From positions 1 to 64,000 of the forward strand of contig NZ_WNKY01000028.1 of assembly GCF_009720825.1 (NCBI RefSeq): a DNA stretch of 64,000 nt, written 5' to 3'. The stretch is from Duganella radicis (lineage in GTDB: Bacteria; Pseudomonadota; Gammaproteobacteria; Burkholderiales; Burkholderiaceae_D). Position 1 is the stretch's first letter. The number at the start of each line of letters is the position of its first letter. A program made the translations under genes and the position numbers. The notes under the pieces are model-generated. The model was not told the DNA's origin. It did not search any database and saw nothing but the letters and a program-made list of their open reading frames with translations. Positions 62,745 through 64,000 of the stretch are shown here, piece by piece.

Positions 62745-64000
62745 CACCGCGCCAGTTTGCCTTTGATGAAGGCCAGCGCCTCGGCCACCGGCACGGCGCT
62801 CGCCTCGGCGTCGCGGCGGCCCTGGTATTCCAGGTTGCCTTCCTTGAGGCCGCGGTCGCCGATCACCACGCGGTGCGGCACGCCGATCAGCTCCCAGTCG
62901 GCGAACATCTGGCCCGGACGGTGGCCGCGGTCGTCGAGGATGACGTCGATGCCGGCCGCCACCGCCTCGGCGTACAGTGTCTCGGTGGCCTGCCTGACCG
63001 CCTCGCTGCGGTCCATGCCCATCGGGCACAGCACCAGCTCGAACGGCGCGATCGCGGTCGGCCAGATGATGCCCTTGTCGTCGTAGTTCTGCTCGATCGC
63101 CGCGCCCAGGATGCGGGTGATGCCGATGCCGTAGCAGCCCATTTGCAGCGGCGCCGGTTTGCCGTTCTCGTCCAGGAAAGTGGCTTTCATGGCTTCCGAG
63201 TAGGCCGTGCCCAGCTGGAACACGTGGCCCACCTCGATGCCGCGCTCGATGGCCAGCACGCCCTGGCCGTCCGGCGAGGCGTCGCCCTCCACCACATTGC
63301 GCAGGTCGGCCACGATGGCCGGCTCGGCACAGTCGCGGCCCCAGTTGGCGCCGGCGTAGTGGTAACCCGCCTCATTCGCGCCGCAGACGAAGTCGGCCAT
63401 GTTGGCCACGCTGCGGTCGGCCACCACGGTGACCGGCACTTTGGTGTTGATCGGGCCCAGGTAGCCCGGCACGGTGCCGTACACGTCGAGGATTTCCTGC
63501 TCGGTCGAGAAGCGGTGCGCGCTCAGGCCCGGCACCTTGCCGACCTTGATTTCGTTGAGCTCGTGGTCGCCGCGCAACAGCAGCATGAAGTAGGCCTTGC
63601 CGCCGCCCTCCTGCTCCACCGTCAGCGCCAGCGTCTTGACGGTCTGCGCCAGCGGCAGGCCCAGCTGCTGGGCCACCTGCTCGCACTTGGTGGCGCCCGG
63701 CGTGGCCGGCTTGCTCAGGGCCTGGGTCGCGGCCGGACGGCTGGGATTGACCGGCAGCGCCTCGGCCGCCTCCATATTGGCCGCGTAGTCCGAGCTCGGG
63801 CAGTACACCAGCGCGTCCTCGCCGGTGGAGGCGATCACGTGGAATTCGTGCGAGCCGGTGCCGCCGATGGCGCCGTTATCGGCCGCCACCGCACGGAACT
63901 TCAAGCCGAAACGGTTGAAGATGCGCACATAGGCGTCATACATGATCTGGTACGAGGCCTGCATGCCGGCCAGGTCGCGGTCGAACGAGTAGGCATCCTT
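62744..64000 (-). CDS. proS: prolyl-tRNA synthetase, C-terminal part
   Basis: Charges tRNA-Pro. 419 codons are present and the 5' part lies beyond the right edge; the first visible residues read KDAYSFDRDLAG. The insertion (editing) domain contains CEQVAQQLGLPLAQTVKTLAL and LLRGDHELNEIKVGKVPG. Class II motif 3 is MGCYGIGITRILGAAIEQ, and the anticodon-binding domain follows with DRGHRPGQMFADWELIGVP. It belongs to the bacterial-type ProS with INS domain. Confidence 0.97.
   Translation of the reverse strand, partial: KDAYSFDRDLAGMQASYQIMYDAYVRIFNRFGLKFRAVAADNGAIGGTGSHEFHVIASTGEDALVYCPSSDYAANMEAAEALPVNPSRPAATQALSKPATPGATKCEQVAQQLGLPLAQTVKTLALTVEQEGGGKAYFMLLLRGDHELNEIKVGKVPGLSAHRFSTEQEILDVYGTVPGYLGPINTKVPVTVVADRSVANMADFVCGANEAGYHYAGANWGRDCAEPAIVADLRNVVEGDASPDGQGVLAIERGIEVGHVFQLGTAYSEAMKATFLDENGKPAPLQMGCYGIGITRILGAAIEQNYDDKGIIWPTAIAPFELVLCPMGMDRSEAVRQATETLYAEAVAAGIDVILDDRGHRPGQMFADWELIGVPHRVVIGDRGLKEGNLEYQGRRDAEASAVPVAEALAFIKGKLAR

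Overview
The window is a GC-rich, gene-dense stretch of bacterial chromosome from a betaproteobacterium, most likely Oxalobacteraceae (Massilia/Duganella/Janthinobacterium type). The evidence is protein character and gene order: a rubredoxin-pilGHIJ-chpA twitching chemotaxis operon, a thiD-like/hemL pair, a pyrR-pyrB-pyrC'-plsC operon, accB-accC-prmA, and a Lys/Ala/Pro-rich histone H1-like protein. This placement is inferred from the sequence; no database search was run. I saw no rRNA, tRNA, CRISPR array, prophage or insertion sequence. Both ends cut genes (rfbB on the left, proS on the right).

Layout. 1-8.5 kb: 5' part of rfbB, apaH, an SGNH hydrolase, then a tightly coupled minus-strand operon yqgE-ruvX-pyrR-pyrB-pyrC'-plsC-lysR. 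8.6-10 kb: a photolyase. 10-19.6 kb: the Pil-Chp operon (rubredoxin, PilG, PilH, PilI, PilJ and a 1918-residue ChpA). 19.7-26.5 kb: a ThiD-like kinase, HemL, an ABC ATPase with a double-length permease, an unknown protein and CorA. 26.5-33.6 kb: a perfect 44-bp inverted repeat, then the minus-strand operon mpl-yqiA-ubiC-RNB exonuclease-TonB-like-aroE-mtgA. 33.7-41 kb: a plus-strand series with a nucleotidyltransferase-like protein, a TlpA thioredoxin, aroQ, accB, accC, prmA, a DUF3426 zinc-ribbon protein and a PfkB kinase. 41-43.6 kb: YggT, the histone H1-like gene and a 0.94-kb gap without a convincing gene but rich in hairpins.

43.5-48.3 kb is the most accessory-looking part. It holds a MarR regulator divergent from an FAD monooxygenase with two matching operators between them, then a DUF1016 PDDEXK nuclease divergent from a HipB/HipA pair. 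A perfect FNR-type dyad lies between the nuclease and hipB. 48.3-57.4 kb: nrdA-nrdB with an NrdR box upstream, then ccsA/ypjD-like, a PP0621-like protein, pilS, pilR and ampD. 57.4-60 kb: a complete taurine/nitrate-type ABC importer lying between the ccsA-like gene and ffh. 60.2-64 kb: ffh, a SWIB protein with an H1-like tail, a lytic transglycosylase and proS.

The main themes are type IV pilus control (PilGHIJ-ChpA and PilSR, at two loci), pyrimidine synthesis with a non-catalytic dihydroorotase homologue, cell-wall synthesis and recycling (mpl, mtgA, ampD, transglycosylase), fatty-acid initiation, and two H1-tailed DNA-binding proteins. Points most worth checking are the degenerate PyrC', the structured 42.6-43.55 kb gap with strand-specific terminators, the FNR-type box beside hipBA, the MarR operator pair, the 44-bp inverted repeat, and the ThiD homologue lacking its catalytic Cys.
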